Shown: positions 46,035 through 55,694, counted from the first letter of the stretch. The stretch is DNA of 64,000 bases from JALJPB01 sp034111045 (GCA_034111045.1 JAWUYA010000003.1:4013-68012); one strand, 5' to 3'. Numbers and translations are program-made. The notes: generated from the letters alone by a model not told the origin.

Positions 46035-47975
46035 ATGTCTGAAACTGACCAACCAGAAGTTCACGGTTTTCAAACCGAAGTAAAACAACTACTTAAATTA
46101 ATGATCAATTCACTTTATTCCAATAAAGAGATTTTCCTTCGTGAATTGGTTTCTAATGCCGCTGATGCAGCTGATAAATTACGTTTCAAAGCATTATCAA
46201 ATGCCGACCTTTATGAAAATGACGGTGAGTTACGCGTACGGGTAAGTGCGGATAAAGAAACTAATACCGTTACTATTTCTGATAATGGTATTGGTATGAA
46301 TCATGATGATGTGGTTTCTCATTTAGGTACTATTGCTAAATCAGGCACGGCTGAATTTTTTAGTAATTTATCAGGTGATCAAGCGACAGACTCACAATTA
46401 ATTGGTCAATTTGGTGTGGGCTTTTATTCTGCATTTATTGTTGCTGATAAAGTTACTGTGCGTTCACGTGCAGCAGGAGCTAAAGCAAGCGAAGGTGTTG
46501 AGTGGATTTCAGAAGGCGAAGGCGAATTTACTACGGCAGCTATTGAAAAATCAAGCCGCGGTACTGACATTATCCTTCACTTAAAAGAAGAAGAGTCAGA
46601 ATTTGCAGATGAATGGCGTTTAAAATCTATTGTCACAAAATACTCTGATCATATTTCAGTGTCAGTTGAAATGCTCACACCAGAAGTGGCTGAAGTTCCT
46701 GAAAGTGAAGGGGCTGACGAAAAGAAAATTCCAGCGCAACCAGCTATTCCTGCACAATGGAATGCGGTAAATAAAGCAACCGCTCTTTGGACACGTGAAA
46801 AAGCAGATATTTCAGATGATGAATACAATGAGTTTTATAAACATGTATCACATGAGTTTACTGATCCACTTTTATGGGCACATAACCGAGTAGAAGGTAA
46901 AACTGAATATACCAGCTTGCTTTATATCCCTTCTAAAGCGCCGTTTGATATGTATAATCGTGAGAAACAGCATGGTTTAAAACTTTACATACAACGGGTG
47001 TTTGTTATGGATGATGCTGAACAATTCATGCCAACTTACCTGCGCTTTGTTAAAGGTTTACTCGACTCAAATGATTTACCATTGAATGTTTCTCGTGAAA
47101 TTTTACAAGACAACAAGGTCACTCAAGCTATTCGTAAGGGTTGTACTAAACGTGTATTAGGCATGTTAGAAAAACTAGGGGGAAATGATCAAGAAAAATA
47201 CCAGTCTTTCTGGGATGAATTTGGCCAAGTATTAAAAGAAGGCCCTGCCGAAGATATGGGCAATAAAGAACAAATTGCTAAATTATTACGATTTGCTTCT
47301 ACAAACAATGACACGAAAGTGCAAAATGTATCTTTAACTCAATACATTGAACGCATGAAAGAAGGCCAAGATAAAATTTATTATGTGGTTGCTGATAGCT
47401 TTGAAGCAGCTAAAAACAGTCCTCATTTAGAAGTGTTCCGTAAGAAAGGTATCGAAGTTTTATTGATGTCTGATCGCATTGATGAATGGTTAGTCAGTCA
47501 CTTAACAGAGCTTGACGGTAAACAATTACAGTCAGTGACTCGCGGCGGTCTTGATCTGGGTGATATGGATGATGAAGAAACTAAGCAAGCTCAAGAAAAG
47601 CTTGAAGAAGAATTCGATTCTGTTATTACTCGCATTAAATCAGTACTTGAAGGCAAAGTTAAGGATGTTAAGTTATCGCAACGTTTAACAGACTCACCTG
47701 CTTGTATTGTTACTGATGAGCAAGATATGAGCAGTCAAATGATGAAACTTATGCAGTCTGTTGGTCAAGAAGTTCCTGACACTTTACCTATTTTTGAAAT
47801 CAATGGAGAGCATCAATTAATAACACATATCGCCAATGAACAAGACGATGAAAAGTTTAAACAATGGAGTGATATTTTATTTGAACAGGCAATGTTAGCT
47901 GAACGCGGTAGCTTGAAAGATGCCTCAGGTTTTGTGGCTCGTCTTAATTCACTTATGCTCAGCTTAACCAAATAA
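46035..47975 (+). CDS. htpG: Hsp90 chaperone HtpG
   Basis: HtpG is the bacterial Hsp90, an ATP-dependent dimeric chaperone working with DnaK. The 646-residue protein has the GHKL ATPase domain with SNAADAADKLRF, ISDNGIGM, GTIAKSGT and GQFGVGFYSAFIV, then the middle domain (NVSREILQDNKVTQAIR) and the C-terminal dimerisation domain. AGGAAG lies seven bases before the ATG. It has its own heat-shock promoter and a terminator. Confidence 0.99.
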   Translation: MSETDQPEVHGFQTEVKQLLKLMINSLYSNKEIFLRELVSNAADAADKLRFKALSNADLYENDGELRVRVSADKETNTVTISDNGIGMNHDDVVSHLGTIAKSGTAEFFSNLSGDQATDSQLIGQFGVGFYSAFIVADKVTVRSRAAGAKASEGVEWISEGEGEFTTAAIEKSSRGTDIILHLKEEESEFADEWRLKSIVTKYSDHISVSVEMLTPEVAEVPESEGADEKKIPAQPAIPAQWNAVNKATALWTREKADISDDEYNEFYKHVSHEFTDPLLWAHNRVEGKTEYTSLLYIPSKAPFDMYNREKQHGLKLYIQRVFVMDDAEQFMPTYLRFVKGLLDSNDLPLNVSREILQDNKVTQAIRKGCTKRVLGMLEKLGGNDQEKYQSFWDEFGQVLKEGPAEDMGNKEQIAKLLRFASTNNDTKVQNVSLTQYIERMKEGQDKIYYVVADSFEAAKNSPHLEVFRKKGIEVLLMSDRIDEWLVSHLTELDGKQLQSVTRGGLDLGDMDDEETKQAQEKLEEEFDSVITRIKSVLEGKVKDVKLSQRLTDSPACIVTDEQDMSSQMMKLMQSVGQEVPDTLPIFEINGEHQLITHIANEQDDEKFKQWSDILFEQAMLAERGSLKDASGFVARLNSLMLSLTK

Positions 47976-48023
47976 TATCGATTGTTTAAAGACAGCAGTA
48001 AGATGCTATCGACTTAGTATAAC

Positions 48024-48059
48024 AAAGGCCTATTCTCTTCCAAAGGACAGGCCTTTTTT
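48024..48059 (+). terminator. Terminator of htpG
   Basis: AAAGGCCT (48024-48031) pairs with AGGCCTTT (48049-48056), followed by Ts, about 50 bases past the htpG stop. Confidence 0.8.
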
Positions 48060-48230
48060 GTAAGCTATCTAGTATTGATACTTGTTTGCATACAACTGAG
48101 CTTGTATAGTGGCTGGCGAAAGAGCAAACTTTGATTACAGCATTATTACATTAAGAAAATAAGTAGATAGTTAACGATATATATTCTTAATGTAATAATG
48201 TTTTTACACACTTTTTAGGGTTATATTTAT

Positions 48231-48875
48231 ATGCGCATTATTTTATTAGGTGCTCCTGGTGCAGGCAAGGGTACTCAAGCACAGTTTTTAATGGCTAAAT
48301 TTAAAATTCCACAAATATCTACCGGCGACATGCTTCGTGCTGCAATCAAAGCGGGTACTGAATTAGGTAAGCAAGCAAAAGCTGTTATGGATGCTGGTCA
48401 ACTCGTTTCTGATGACCTAATCATCGGCCTAGTTAAAGAGCGTATTGTCCAAGACGACTGCAGAGATGGCTTTTTATTAGATGGTTTTCCTCGTACTATC
48501 CCTCAAGCTGATGCCATGAAAGAAAATAGAGTTGATGTTGATAGTGTTATTGAATTTGATGTTTCTGACGAAGTGATTGTTGAACGTATGGCGGGTCGTC
48601 GCGTACATTCAGGCTCAGGTCGTGTTTACCACCTTGTTTATAACCCACCCACAGTTGAAGGCAAGGATGATGACACGGGTGACGATTTATCGATTCGCCC
48701 TGACGATGAGGAAGCAACAGTTCGTAAACGTTTAGCTATTTATCATCAACAAACAAAACCTTTAGTTGATTATTATCAAGTTGAAGCTCAGCTTGGTAAT
48801 TGTAAATATTTAACGATTGACGGTACGCAACCTGTTGAACAAGTAAGCCGTTTATTGCTCGAAGAGTTGACCTGA
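48231..48875 (+). CDS. adk: Adenylate kinase
   Basis: Adk balances ATP, ADP and AMP. The 214-residue long-type enzyme has the P loop GAPGAGKGTQ at 7-16, the AMP-binding STGDMLRAAI and FLLDGFPRT blocks and a long LID without zinc cysteines (GRRVHSGSGRVYHLVYNPP). It follows htpG as in many gammaproteobacteria but has a separate upstream region of 250 bases. Confidence 0.98.
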   Translation: MRIILLGAPGAGKGTQAQFLMAKFKIPQISTGDMLRAAIKAGTELGKQAKAVMDAGQLVSDDLIIGLVKERIVQDDCRDGFLLDGFPRTIPQADAMKENRVDVDSVIEFDVSDEVIVERMAGRRVHSGSGRVYHLVYNPPTVEGKDDDTGDDLSIRPDDEEATVRKRLAIYHQQTKPLVDYYQVEAQLGNCKYLTIDGTQPVEQVSRLLLEELT

Positions 48876-48889
48876 ATTATCTATTGATT

Positions 48890-48919
48890 AAAAGCTCGTT
48901 TTGCGAGCTTTTTTTTTGC
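48890..48919 (+). terminator. Terminator of adk
   Basis: AAAAGCTCG and CGAGCTTTT form a nine-base stem with a five-base loop and a run of eight Ts, 15 bases after the adk stop. Confidence 0.93.
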
Positions 48920-49246
48920 CTTAAATAGTAACGTCAAGAATGACATCAGCAATTTTACAAAATTGACAAGGTATAAATATCAATGCCTATGAGTAACAAC
49001 GAGTATGGGTTAGTTTATTAGCCAGATTATTATTGTTCCTATCTATTAATTTTATACTATTGGCGTTAATTAAAAAACTAGTAGGGCGGGGGTGTCAGTA
49101 GATATGACATGCTGCTGGTTTTAGTCAATATATTGGTATATTGATACAGCGTCAAATAGAGCGCTATCAACCTTGGTCGTCATACTCATACTCATACTCT
49201 CAATTAAGAAGATGAGATTTTTTAAGTTAGCTTTAGCTGTGAACGT
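48920..49246. other. Intergenic region, no gene seen
   Basis: About 330 A+T-rich bases between convergent adk and the acetyltransferase gene. Three copies of the six-base unit CATACT occur at 49181-49198. The hemH gene that often follows adk is absent. Confidence 0.6.
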
Positions 49247-49714
49247 TTAAATAGAGTGATTAATTTGTTTATGTATCATGGCAATATGTGGAATATCATC
49301 CTCTAAATACATATCAGAGACTCTAATAAAACCGTGTTTATTATAATATTGCTCTAAATGCTCTTGCGCTGAAATTTTAATCGCTTGCAAAGGAAAGTAT
49401 TGAGAGCAGGCTGAAATAGCCTCTTTCATTAACTCATGACCTAAACCGCAGCCTCTCGCATGAGGAGCGATAATCACTCTGCCGATGCTCGGAAAGTCAT
49501 CATAACTTTGACCCTTAGCTAAAATTCTTAAATAAGCTGTCATCTTATCTCCTTGATAACAATACAAATGTAGCGTTTGATGGTGTCGGTCTAAACCATC
49601 TAAGTCAGGGTAAAAACAAGTTTGCTCAACAACGAAAACATCAATACGCAGTTTTAATGCATCGTAAAGTTCGTCAGTGGTTAATTCATTAAATTTTTTT
49701 ATTTGCCAGTTCAT
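49247..49714 (-). CDS. elaA: GNAT family N-acetyltransferase, ElaA-like
   Basis: A 155-residue acetyltransferase with the ElaA pattern: KLRIDVFVVEQTCFYPDLDGLD near residue 20, AYLRILAKG, the acetyl-CoA loop GRVIIAPHARGCGLGHELM and the end with YNKHGFIRVSDMYLEDDIPHIAM. The acceptor substrate is unknown. It has no operon partner. Confidence 0.88.
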   Translation of the reverse strand: MNWQIKKFNELTTDELYDALKLRIDVFVVEQTCFYPDLDGLDRHHQTLHLYCYQGDKMTAYLRILAKGQSYDDFPSIGRVIIAPHARGCGLGHELMKEAISACSQYFPLQAIKISAQEHLEQYYNKHGFIRVSDMYLEDDIPHIAMIHKQINHSI

Positions 49715-49767
49715 GAAGTTCCTAATATCTATTTAATCGAGGGCTTGGTATTTCATCAATAAAATAA

Positions 49768-50895
49768 TTAATAAGTAACCATTTTTGCGTATTCAATATG
49801 TTTACCTAATATTGCTTGGCTACCTTTTAATGAAAATTTATAGCCACACAGCATAAAGTCATCTCTAAACGCTATTTCTTGTAGAAGGTTGTGAGTATCT
49901 AAAGGGGAAAAATTGGCAAAATATTGTTCAGTATCCTCAACTAGCACAGAAGTTGTTCTGATCTTTATGCCATTATTAAAAACGATATCTTGACAGTTTT
50001 TATTTCCCTGTGCAGTCTCTAGATCCCAAATTTTTTTATCATCATCACTGTCGGCTTGCCAGTTAATTATCAACCCACGGTGCCTGGACAGCAGTAATGA
50101 AAAGTTATCAGGAAAAGCAACACGAGCTGTTCTTACGAGTGTTACGTCAGGCTTTGTTTTGTTTTCTCGTGGTTGCTCGTTGCGCTGAAAGCTAGAGAGT
50201 ATAAATGAGCTCGTTATTGTCAAAATAAAAAGTAGTGAAATGACAATTAAAATGCGTGTTGAATTTTTATGACAGAATGAATTTAGGCTAATGAATACGC
50301 CAATGTCTGATTCATTGCTTTGTTTTACAAGGGTTGGTGGCGTTATTCTATTGCTAGATAAGCTTGTATAAGTATTATGTGCTTGTCGCTGGCCGGCATC
50401 ATTATTTGTTATCGGCGTCCCCTGATTTTGTAAATCAGTAATAATGACGGGCTCTATCCGTTGGTTATGTCGTTGTTTATTTACATTAGCAGCATCAAAC
50501 TCAGATAAATTTACCGGGCCACAATAACCCAGAATATAAGTATTTTCAGTTTGACTTGGATAAGCCATGAACGGCAAAGAAAGAATAAAAGGAACAAGTA
50601 ATAACCACTGAGCACTATTGTCAGCAGTAGAAATAATAATGACACCCGCAATTAAGAAACTAATACTTGGAGCACCACACCAATTTTTTTTGAATTGTAC
50701 GTCATTAAGGCGTCTTAAACTGGTTAAAGCAATAACGGTAACTAAAGACAATAATATAAAAGTATTGAGGTATATTTGGTTAGCGAAGAGGGTATCACTG
50801 ATAAGAAAAGCAATGTAACAGATAAAATTAATCACTAAAAAGCGACTACGAGTATCGGCACCTTGAAGACAAAAAATTGATTTTAGTAACGCCAC
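49768..50895 (-). CDS. DUF805-like membrane protein with periplasmic C-terminal domain
   Basis: The 375-residue protein has a DUF805-like N terminus (residues 1-118, about four membrane segments with TSLRRLNDVQFKKNW, which carries the family's RRLxD), a polar linker of about 90 residues, a single membrane segment near 212-232 and a C-terminal soluble domain of 140 residues with two cysteines that could form a disulfide. The GTG start at 50895 has a strong GGAGG site. Function unknown. Confidence 0.7.
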   Translation of the reverse strand: MALLKSIFCLQGADTRSRFLVINFICYIAFLISDTLFANQIYLNTFILLSLVTVIALTSLRRLNDVQFKKNWCGAPSISFLIAGVIIISTADNSAQWLLLVPFILSLPFMAYPSQTENTYILGYCGPVNLSEFDAANVNKQRHNQRIEPVIITDLQNQGTPITNNDAGQRQAHNTYTSLSSNRITPPTLVKQSNESDIGVFISLNSFCHKNSTRILIVISLLFILTITSSFILSSFQRNEQPRENKTKPDVTLVRTARVAFPDNFSLLLSRHRGLIINWQADSDDDKKIWDLETAQGNKNCQDIVFNNGIKIRTTSVLVEDTEQYFANFSPLDTHNLLQEIAFRDDFMLCGYKFSLKGSQAILGKHIEYAKMVTY

Positions 50896-51155
50896 ATAAC
50901 CTCCAAATATTTGCTAGCAAGGTTACACTAAAACGCGATGAAATGGCATTGACAATCAAAATTAGTTATCCCTACCTAATGCCTTTAACCTATCAATCTC
51001 AGGGCGTGTTATTTACATTTATACTTATATAGATTGCCATGGTGGTAATGAGTTGTTATCTGTTAATCAAAGTTGTTGATGACTATCAAAAAAATACGCT
51101 ATCAGTTATTATTTGCCCGTCAAAAAAATTCATAATATAAAGAAGATATTTTTAA

Positions 51156-53258
51156 ATGCTGTATTTGTTTCTTATTTTTATCGGCGCATTTTTATTATTT
51201 CAAGTACAACCTTTAATCGCCAAGTTACTGTTACCTTTTTTTGGTGGCGGTGCTGCGATTTGGACTGCTTGCTTATTGTTTTTTCAGGCTTTTTTATTAT
51301 TAGGTTATGCTTACTCTCATTATTTAACAAAAATAAATTCCATTAAACGGCAAGTGCTCATTCACCTTGCTCTGTTAGCAAGCAGTTTAATATTTTTACC
51401 ATTAACGCTAAATGTTAATGATGATATCTCGAGTATACCTTTTGTTAGTGGTTCACCATTAATGGCCATCGTAGTGCTTTTGGTCTTATCAATTGGCTTG
51501 CCTTACTTATTACTCTCATCTACGGGGCCTCTTATACAGCGTTGGTTGAGTTATCAAGACAGGTCTGACCGTCCTTATAAACTTTATGCCTTGTCAAATA
51601 CCGCCTCCTTGTTAGCCCTATTTAGTTATCCTTTTATTTTTGAACCACAATTGACGTTAAGTCATCAAATTTTATTTTGGTCAGCAGGTTACATTATTTT
51701 TGCTGTTTCTTTTGCTCGTTTAGGGATGAAAATAGTTAAGCAAGGTAACGATTTACCAATTAATATAGAGCAAAAAGCAAGTAAACCGGCAGTGAGTCGC
51801 GTTACTATTATATTGTGGTTATTACTGGCAACTACAGGGGTGGTGTTGTTAGTGTCAACCACTAATGCGATGACTCAAAATATCCCACCCATGCCTTTCT
51901 TATGGATATTACCGCTTTGTATTTATTTACTTACTTTTATTATTTGTTTTCATAACCCTCGTTGGTACGTTCGTTGGTATTGGTTTGTATTATTTGTTAT
52001 TAGCTCTTTTGCCGCTGTTTTAATGTTTTTTATTGGTTCGCAATTTGACATTATTTCTCAAGTCATTATCTACAGTGTTATTTTGCTTTCCTCTTGTATG
52101 ATCTGTCATGGTGAGCTCGAAAGACTTAAACCCTCAATAGAAAACCTCACATTGTTTTATATGAATATGGCTTTAGGTGGTTTTCTAGGGAGTGCCTTTG
52201 TTGCTTTTATTGCACAAAACCTATTTAGCCAGTTTTTAGAATTTCCTATTAGTGTGTTAACTGTGTATTTACTGTTTTATTGCTGCCTTGGCATAAAATC
52301 TTCTGAGATAAAAGAGGGGCTGATTACTCAAACCGCTGAGCGCTCTGGGTTTGGGAGTAATAAATGGCTGGCAAAATTTGCTATTATTTTTTTTATTACC
52401 TTGTTTGTGTTTTTTAGTTACCTCAATCTATTATTTGCTGAAAGTAATATTGACACTAGTCGAAACTTTTATGGGATTTTGAGTGTGAAAGATGTTCAAA
52501 TCAATCATGCTATGGAACGTAGATTGATTGATGGAAGTACTTCACATGGCACACAAAATTTAGCTAAAAAGGTTGATGGCAGTGATGATATTACTCCCAA
52601 AAGTTATTATCGAGCTAATACCGGCGTTGCTGTAGCATTAGAGCAATATAGGCAGCAGGGTGAGGCGATGAATGTCGGTATTATAGGCCTTGGTGCCGGT
52701 ACCTTAGCGGCGTATGGGCAATTAGGCGATGAGTATCGCTTTTATGAGCTAAATCCTGACGTGTTTCTCATGGCGAATAAATATTTTAGCTATTTAGACC
52801 AATCAAAGGCAACTATAGAGGTTATTATTGGTGATGGTAGAGTCTCTCTTGTTGATGAGTTAAATACAGGCAAGATCAATGAGTTTGATGTGCTAGTGGT
52901 TGATGCTTTTTCTGGTGACTCAATCCCAACACATTTACTGACCGAAGAGGCATTCGTTATATATTTTCAACAGCTAAAACTTGAGGGAGTATTGGCTATT
53001 CATATTTCAAATAGTCATTTAAATTTAACACCCTTAACAAAAAGCTTAGCCACAGTCTTTAATAAACAAGCCTTATATTTTAATACCAATCAAGGGCCTT
53101 CAAGCAAAAATAAGGCCGAGTGGGTATTGTTGACCAACAACCAGAAGTTTTTAACTAATTCAGTGGTAAAAAAGCTCAGTAGCCATTGGCCACAAGGGTC
53201 GAACAAAAACGTTATTTGGACTGATGATTACAGTAATATATTATCGGTACTTAAATAA
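51156..53258 (+). CDS. Fused membrane (MFS-like) / spermidine synthase-like protein
   Basis: The 700-residue protein combines a membrane half (residues about 1-430, roughly a dozen hydrophobic segments beginning MLYLFLIFIGAFLLFQVQPL) with a C-terminal spermidine synthase fold: GIIGLGAGTLAAYGQ near residue 507, FYELNPDV, GDGRVSL and VLVVDAFSGDSIPTHLL. Such fusions are common in bacteria but their substrate is not settled; polyamine synthesis or transport is only assumed. It has no neighbouring polyamine gene (speD or speC). Confidence 0.88.
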   Translation: MLYLFLIFIGAFLLFQVQPLIAKLLLPFFGGGAAIWTACLLFFQAFLLLGYAYSHYLTKINSIKRQVLIHLALLASSLIFLPLTLNVNDDISSIPFVSGSPLMAIVVLLVLSIGLPYLLLSSTGPLIQRWLSYQDRSDRPYKLYALSNTASLLALFSYPFIFEPQLTLSHQILFWSAGYIIFAVSFARLGMKIVKQGNDLPINIEQKASKPAVSRVTIILWLLLATTGVVLLVSTTNAMTQNIPPMPFLWILPLCIYLLTFIICFHNPRWYVRWYWFVLFVISSFAAVLMFFIGSQFDIISQVIIYSVILLSSCMICHGELERLKPSIENLTLFYMNMALGGFLGSAFVAFIAQNLFSQFLEFPISVLTVYLLFYCCLGIKSSEIKEGLITQTAERSGFGSNKWLAKFAIIFFITLFVFFSYLNLLFAESNIDTSRNFYGILSVKDVQINHAMERRLIDGSTSHGTQNLAKKVDGSDDITPKSYYRANTGVAVALEQYRQQGEAMNVGIIGLGAGTLAAYGQLGDEYRFYELNPDVFLMANKYFSYLDQSKATIEVIIGDGRVSLVDELNTGKINEFDVLVVDAFSGDSIPTHLLTEEAFVIYFQQLKLEGVLAIHISNSHLNLTPLTKSLATVFNKQALYFNTNQGPSSKNKAEWVLLTNNQKFLTNSVVKKLSSHWPQGSNKNVIWTDDYSNILSVLK

Positions 53259-53290
53259 CCTATCTCTATAAAATCAGCCACTGATCGCGC

Positions 53291-53710
53291 CTACCAAGTT
53301 CCTGTATTTTCCATACTTAGCCAAGGCTCTTGAGGAGATAAACGGCTGCCTTTTTGTAAAAGCTCTATTGATATACCCTCGGGTGATTTAACAAAAGCCA
53401 TATGACCACAGCGAGGAGGGCGGTTGATCATTATTCCTAGGTTCATTAACTTTTGGCAAAGCTGATAAATGTTATCAACTTCAAAGGCTAAGTGACCGAA
53501 GTTTCTACCCGCATCATACTGTTCTGTTGTATCCCAATTATGGGTTAATTCTATTTCGGGTGCACCTTGTTCTGTGGCTAAAAAAACAAGGGTGAATTTT
53601 CCTTCTGGCACCTCTACCCTTTTGGTTTCAATTAAGCCTAAACCATCGATAAAAAAAGCCAAAGACTTTTCAATATCTATTACTCTTATCATGGTGTGTA
53701 AAAATTTCAT
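53291..53710 (-). CDS. gloA: VOC family protein, glyoxalase I-like
   Basis: Glyoxalase I isomerises the methylglyoxal-glutathione hemithioacetal. The 139-residue protein aligns with E. coli GloA: metal ligands expected at H5 (MKFLHTMIRV), the glutamate in EIELTHNW, the histidine in NFGHLAFEVD and the glutamate in GISIELLQ are all present. A relic of nth lies 17 bases upstream on the same strand. Identification as GloA is likely, though other VOC enzymes share the fold. Confidence 0.85.
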   Translation of the reverse strand: MKFLHTMIRVIDIEKSLAFFIDGLGLIETKRVEVPEGKFTLVFLATEQGAPEIELTHNWDTTEQYDAGRNFGHLAFEVDNIYQLCQKLMNLGIMINRPPRCGHMAFVKSPEGISIELLQKGSRLSPQEPWLSMENTGTW

Positions 53711-53727
53711 TTTATTCCCTTATTATT

Positions 53728-53966
53728 TAATCCAGTTTATTTTTAAATTCGCATAAATCTTCAATGATGCATGAACCACCTTTAGGTTTTCTAGCAACAC
53801 AGGTATAGCGGCCATGTGAAATTAGCCATCGATGAACATCAACTTTAAAGGATTTTGGCACGAATTTTAGTGATTTTTGTTCTACTCAGTTAACATTGTC
53901 ATCCATGGCCAGTTTAGTTCGGTTACTCACACAAAATATAGGGGTATCAACGGCGATGGTTGGCCA
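53728..53966 (-). pseudogene. nth: Relic of endonuclease III gene (C-terminal third)
   Basis: Translation of the minus strand gives 79 codons that align with the end of endonuclease III without gaps: WPTIAVDTPIF, CVSNRT, VDVHRWLISHGRYTC, then SCIIEDLCEFK. The alignment contains an in-frame TGA at 53886-53888, the second of the four iron-sulfur cysteines is a glycine, and the N-terminal two thirds with the catalytic lysine are missing. The catalytic-region aspartate of AVDT is kept. It lies 17 bases upstream of gloA, an order also known in Vibrio. Confidence 0.85.
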
Positions 53967-54519
53967 ACGAATCACCGTAGTATTTTGAGTGTTTACACTT
54001 TATTAGAGGATTAATCTTATCTGTTTATTGAGTTAATTGCTATGTCGCTATCTTGTTGATTTATATTATTGTTGACTGACTCAGAGCGTGCAGCGGTCTT
54101 TAAATAAATTAGCGTAAGATCACTTAGTGCAGGTTTGTAGACCATGATATGGATGATCTACAAACCTACACAAACTAAACTTTAAGACCTAATCTAGACT
54201 CGTATTTATCACCATCAATAGTCCGCTCTGCCAATATTGCTGGCAGTTACTTTTGAATGATTAACGATCACTTTGTGCGCAATATAGACATGGTGTAATG
54301 GTTGTTCGTAATGTCAACTGACAGCTACTAAGCTGACATTAGGTTAAATACCCGTAATAGCAACTTGAAGCAACAAGTATTAAAATCGGCACCAATAACC
54401 TACGCCTTGTTTTTTTTTAATTGCGTTGTTGCCTAATAATGCATTAAAAAAACGGTTGATTCGCCAGTAAATTAGCGTATTTTAAATAGTTCTATACTTA
54501 TTCATTCGGAAACGTCATA
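53967..54519. other. Long intergenic region with a large hairpin
   Basis: About 550 bases without a recognisable gene between the nth relic and a small lipoprotein gene. It contains the hairpin at 54127-54171 and a weaker repeat AATGTCAACT / AGCTGACATT (54310-54319 and 54331-54340). I could not extend the nth homology into it. Confidence 0.6.
54127..54171. repeat. 45-base near-palindrome
   Basis: Arms of 15 bases (54127-54141 and 54157-54171) match in 14 positions around the core AGGTTTGTAGA / TCTACAAACCT. The loop holds a further small CCAT/ATGG inverted pair. No T-run follows. It could be a recombination or mobile-element end, a small RNA structure or a protein binding site. Confidence 0.5.
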
Positions 54520-54738
54520 TTGAAAAAAATTGCGCAACGTGTTTTTTTGATGTATTTGCTTGTTAGCTTATCTGGCTGTGTTGCGGCTACTGTTATATCT
54601 GCAACGATAGCTGCCACTACAACCGTTGTTGGTGGAGCTATCGACGTTGTTGACGCAGTCACTCCAGATATTATTGATGGCGATGATGAACAAGCAAAAG
54701 AAGATGATAAAGACAACGAAAAGATTGAAAGCCCTTAG
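54520..54738 (+). CDS. Hypothetical small lipoprotein
   Basis: A 72-residue protein starting from TTG with a lipoprotein signal ending LVSLSGC (cysteine at about residue 20), an alanine-, threonine- and valine-rich stretch resembling a hydrophobic hairpin, and an acidic tail (DGDDEQAKEDDKDNEK). It would be anchored in the outer membrane. Function unknown. Confidence 0.65.
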   Translation: MKKIAQRVFLMYLLVSLSGCVAATVISATIAATTTVVGGAIDVVDAVTPDIIDGDDEQAKEDDKDNEKIESP

Positions 54739-54753
54739 TTACTTAGGGCTTTC
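54727..54753. terminator. Hairpin between the lipoprotein gene and hupB
   Basis: GAAAGCCCT (54727-54735) and AGGGCTTTC (54745-54753) form a nine-base stem overlapping the lipoprotein stop codon. It lies between convergent genes and may serve either; T-runs are weak. Confidence 0.55.
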
Positions 54754-54794
54754 AAAGAACATGATGTATTAAGCTGGTGAACATCTAGCCAAAA

Positions 54795-55070
54795 TTAACA
54801 GTTCACAGCGTCTTTCAACGCTTTACCCGCTTTAAAAACTGGAGCTTTCGCTGCAGCTATTTGAAGCTCAGCACCCGTTTGAGGATTTCGACCAGTACGA
54901 GCAGCACGATCATTAACTTTATAAGTACCAAAGCCAACAATGGCAACTTCACCACCACTAGATAATTCAGTTGTTACGGTTTCGATTAAGCTATCTAGCA
55001 CACGACCAGCTGATGCTTTAGTGATGTCTGCGCCTTCTGCGATTTTTTCTACTAATTCACTTTTGTTCAT
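54795..55070 (-). CDS. hupB: HU family DNA-binding protein
   Basis: HU wraps and bends DNA as part of the nucleoid. The 91-residue protein follows E. coli HupB closely (MNKSELVEKIAEGADITKAS, VGFGTYKVNDRAARTGRNPQ, AGKALKDAVN) with one extra cysteine at the end. The minus-strand AGGA site precedes the ATG. In many relatives hupB is beside lon; here it stands alone. Confidence 0.95.
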   Translation of the reverse strand: MNKSELVEKIAEGADITKASAGRVLDSLIETVTTELSSGGEVAIVGFGTYKVNDRAARTGRNPQTGAELQIAAAKAPVFKAGKALKDAVNC

Positions 55071-55694
55071 TATTGGTCCTATTTATTATTGTTATCGATA
55101 AGCATCTTAAGAAATATCGTTAGGTTTATCAATAGAAAATGGTGGTTTTTGCGCTAAGCGGAAGTCTTAGACTCTCTCTACCTAAAGTCGGTTATAAGCT
55201 CATACTTGCCGATCAAAACTGCTCTGTAATATTGATACTATTGAATTTTTACGGGTATTAATCATCGAAGATTCAAAGTTGATTCAGATTATATTTCGTA
55301 TGTGTAATACTTAAAAAAGACCAAATAAAATACTTTACTGTCTTAAACCTTTTAGTTACTTGCTTCATCTAATGAACGATTTTAATCATTTACCATAAGA
55401 CGGGTAAGTCTTACCAAGAATTGGTTGCAGAAGTAATAATTAATCCTCTGGGATTAAAAAATACAGGGCAGACAAGCGCGAAAGACATCATCAAAAACCA
55501 TGTCACTTGTCTTTTGCCATTATAATGATTCTGCTCAAGCGAGGGCAAAAGGCAAGACCGGACACCCTATTTTCTATTTTTCGGATACAAGGTTATGAAC
55601 CCACTTAAAATTGTATAACACAATAGTTAACAATTAGATCAACGCTTTCTTAGGTTATACGGTCTACTATACTAAAAGCAATAAAGAGGATGAA
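55071..55694. other. Long intergenic region with a gene fragment
   Basis: About 620 bases; the left part is the hupB promoter region, the middle holds a serine hydrolase fragment (55376-55525), and the right end leads into the DUF3016 gene. Confidence 0.6.
55376..55525 (+). pseudogene. Fragment of a serine hydrolase (beta-lactamase family) gene
   Basis: The plus-strand frame reads IIYHKTGKSYQELVAEVII followed by NPLGLKNTG, which matches the conserved segment after the YxN motif in class C beta-lactamase-like serine hydrolases (xxxTGKSYxELxxExIxxPLGMxxT). About 50 codons remain between a TGA and a TAA; neither the SxxK active site nor the rest of the enzyme is nearby. It is a short match, recognised by eye. 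Confidence 0.6.

Noticed and set aside
49181..49198. CATACT triplicated, considered as CRISPR or regulatory repeat
   Set aside because: The unit is only six bases with no spacers; simple slippage is enough to explain it.
54498..54716. Minus-strand frame opposite the small lipoprotein
   Set aside because: The plus-strand frame has a lipobox and acidic tail, while this one is a serine- and threonine-rich mirror without support.
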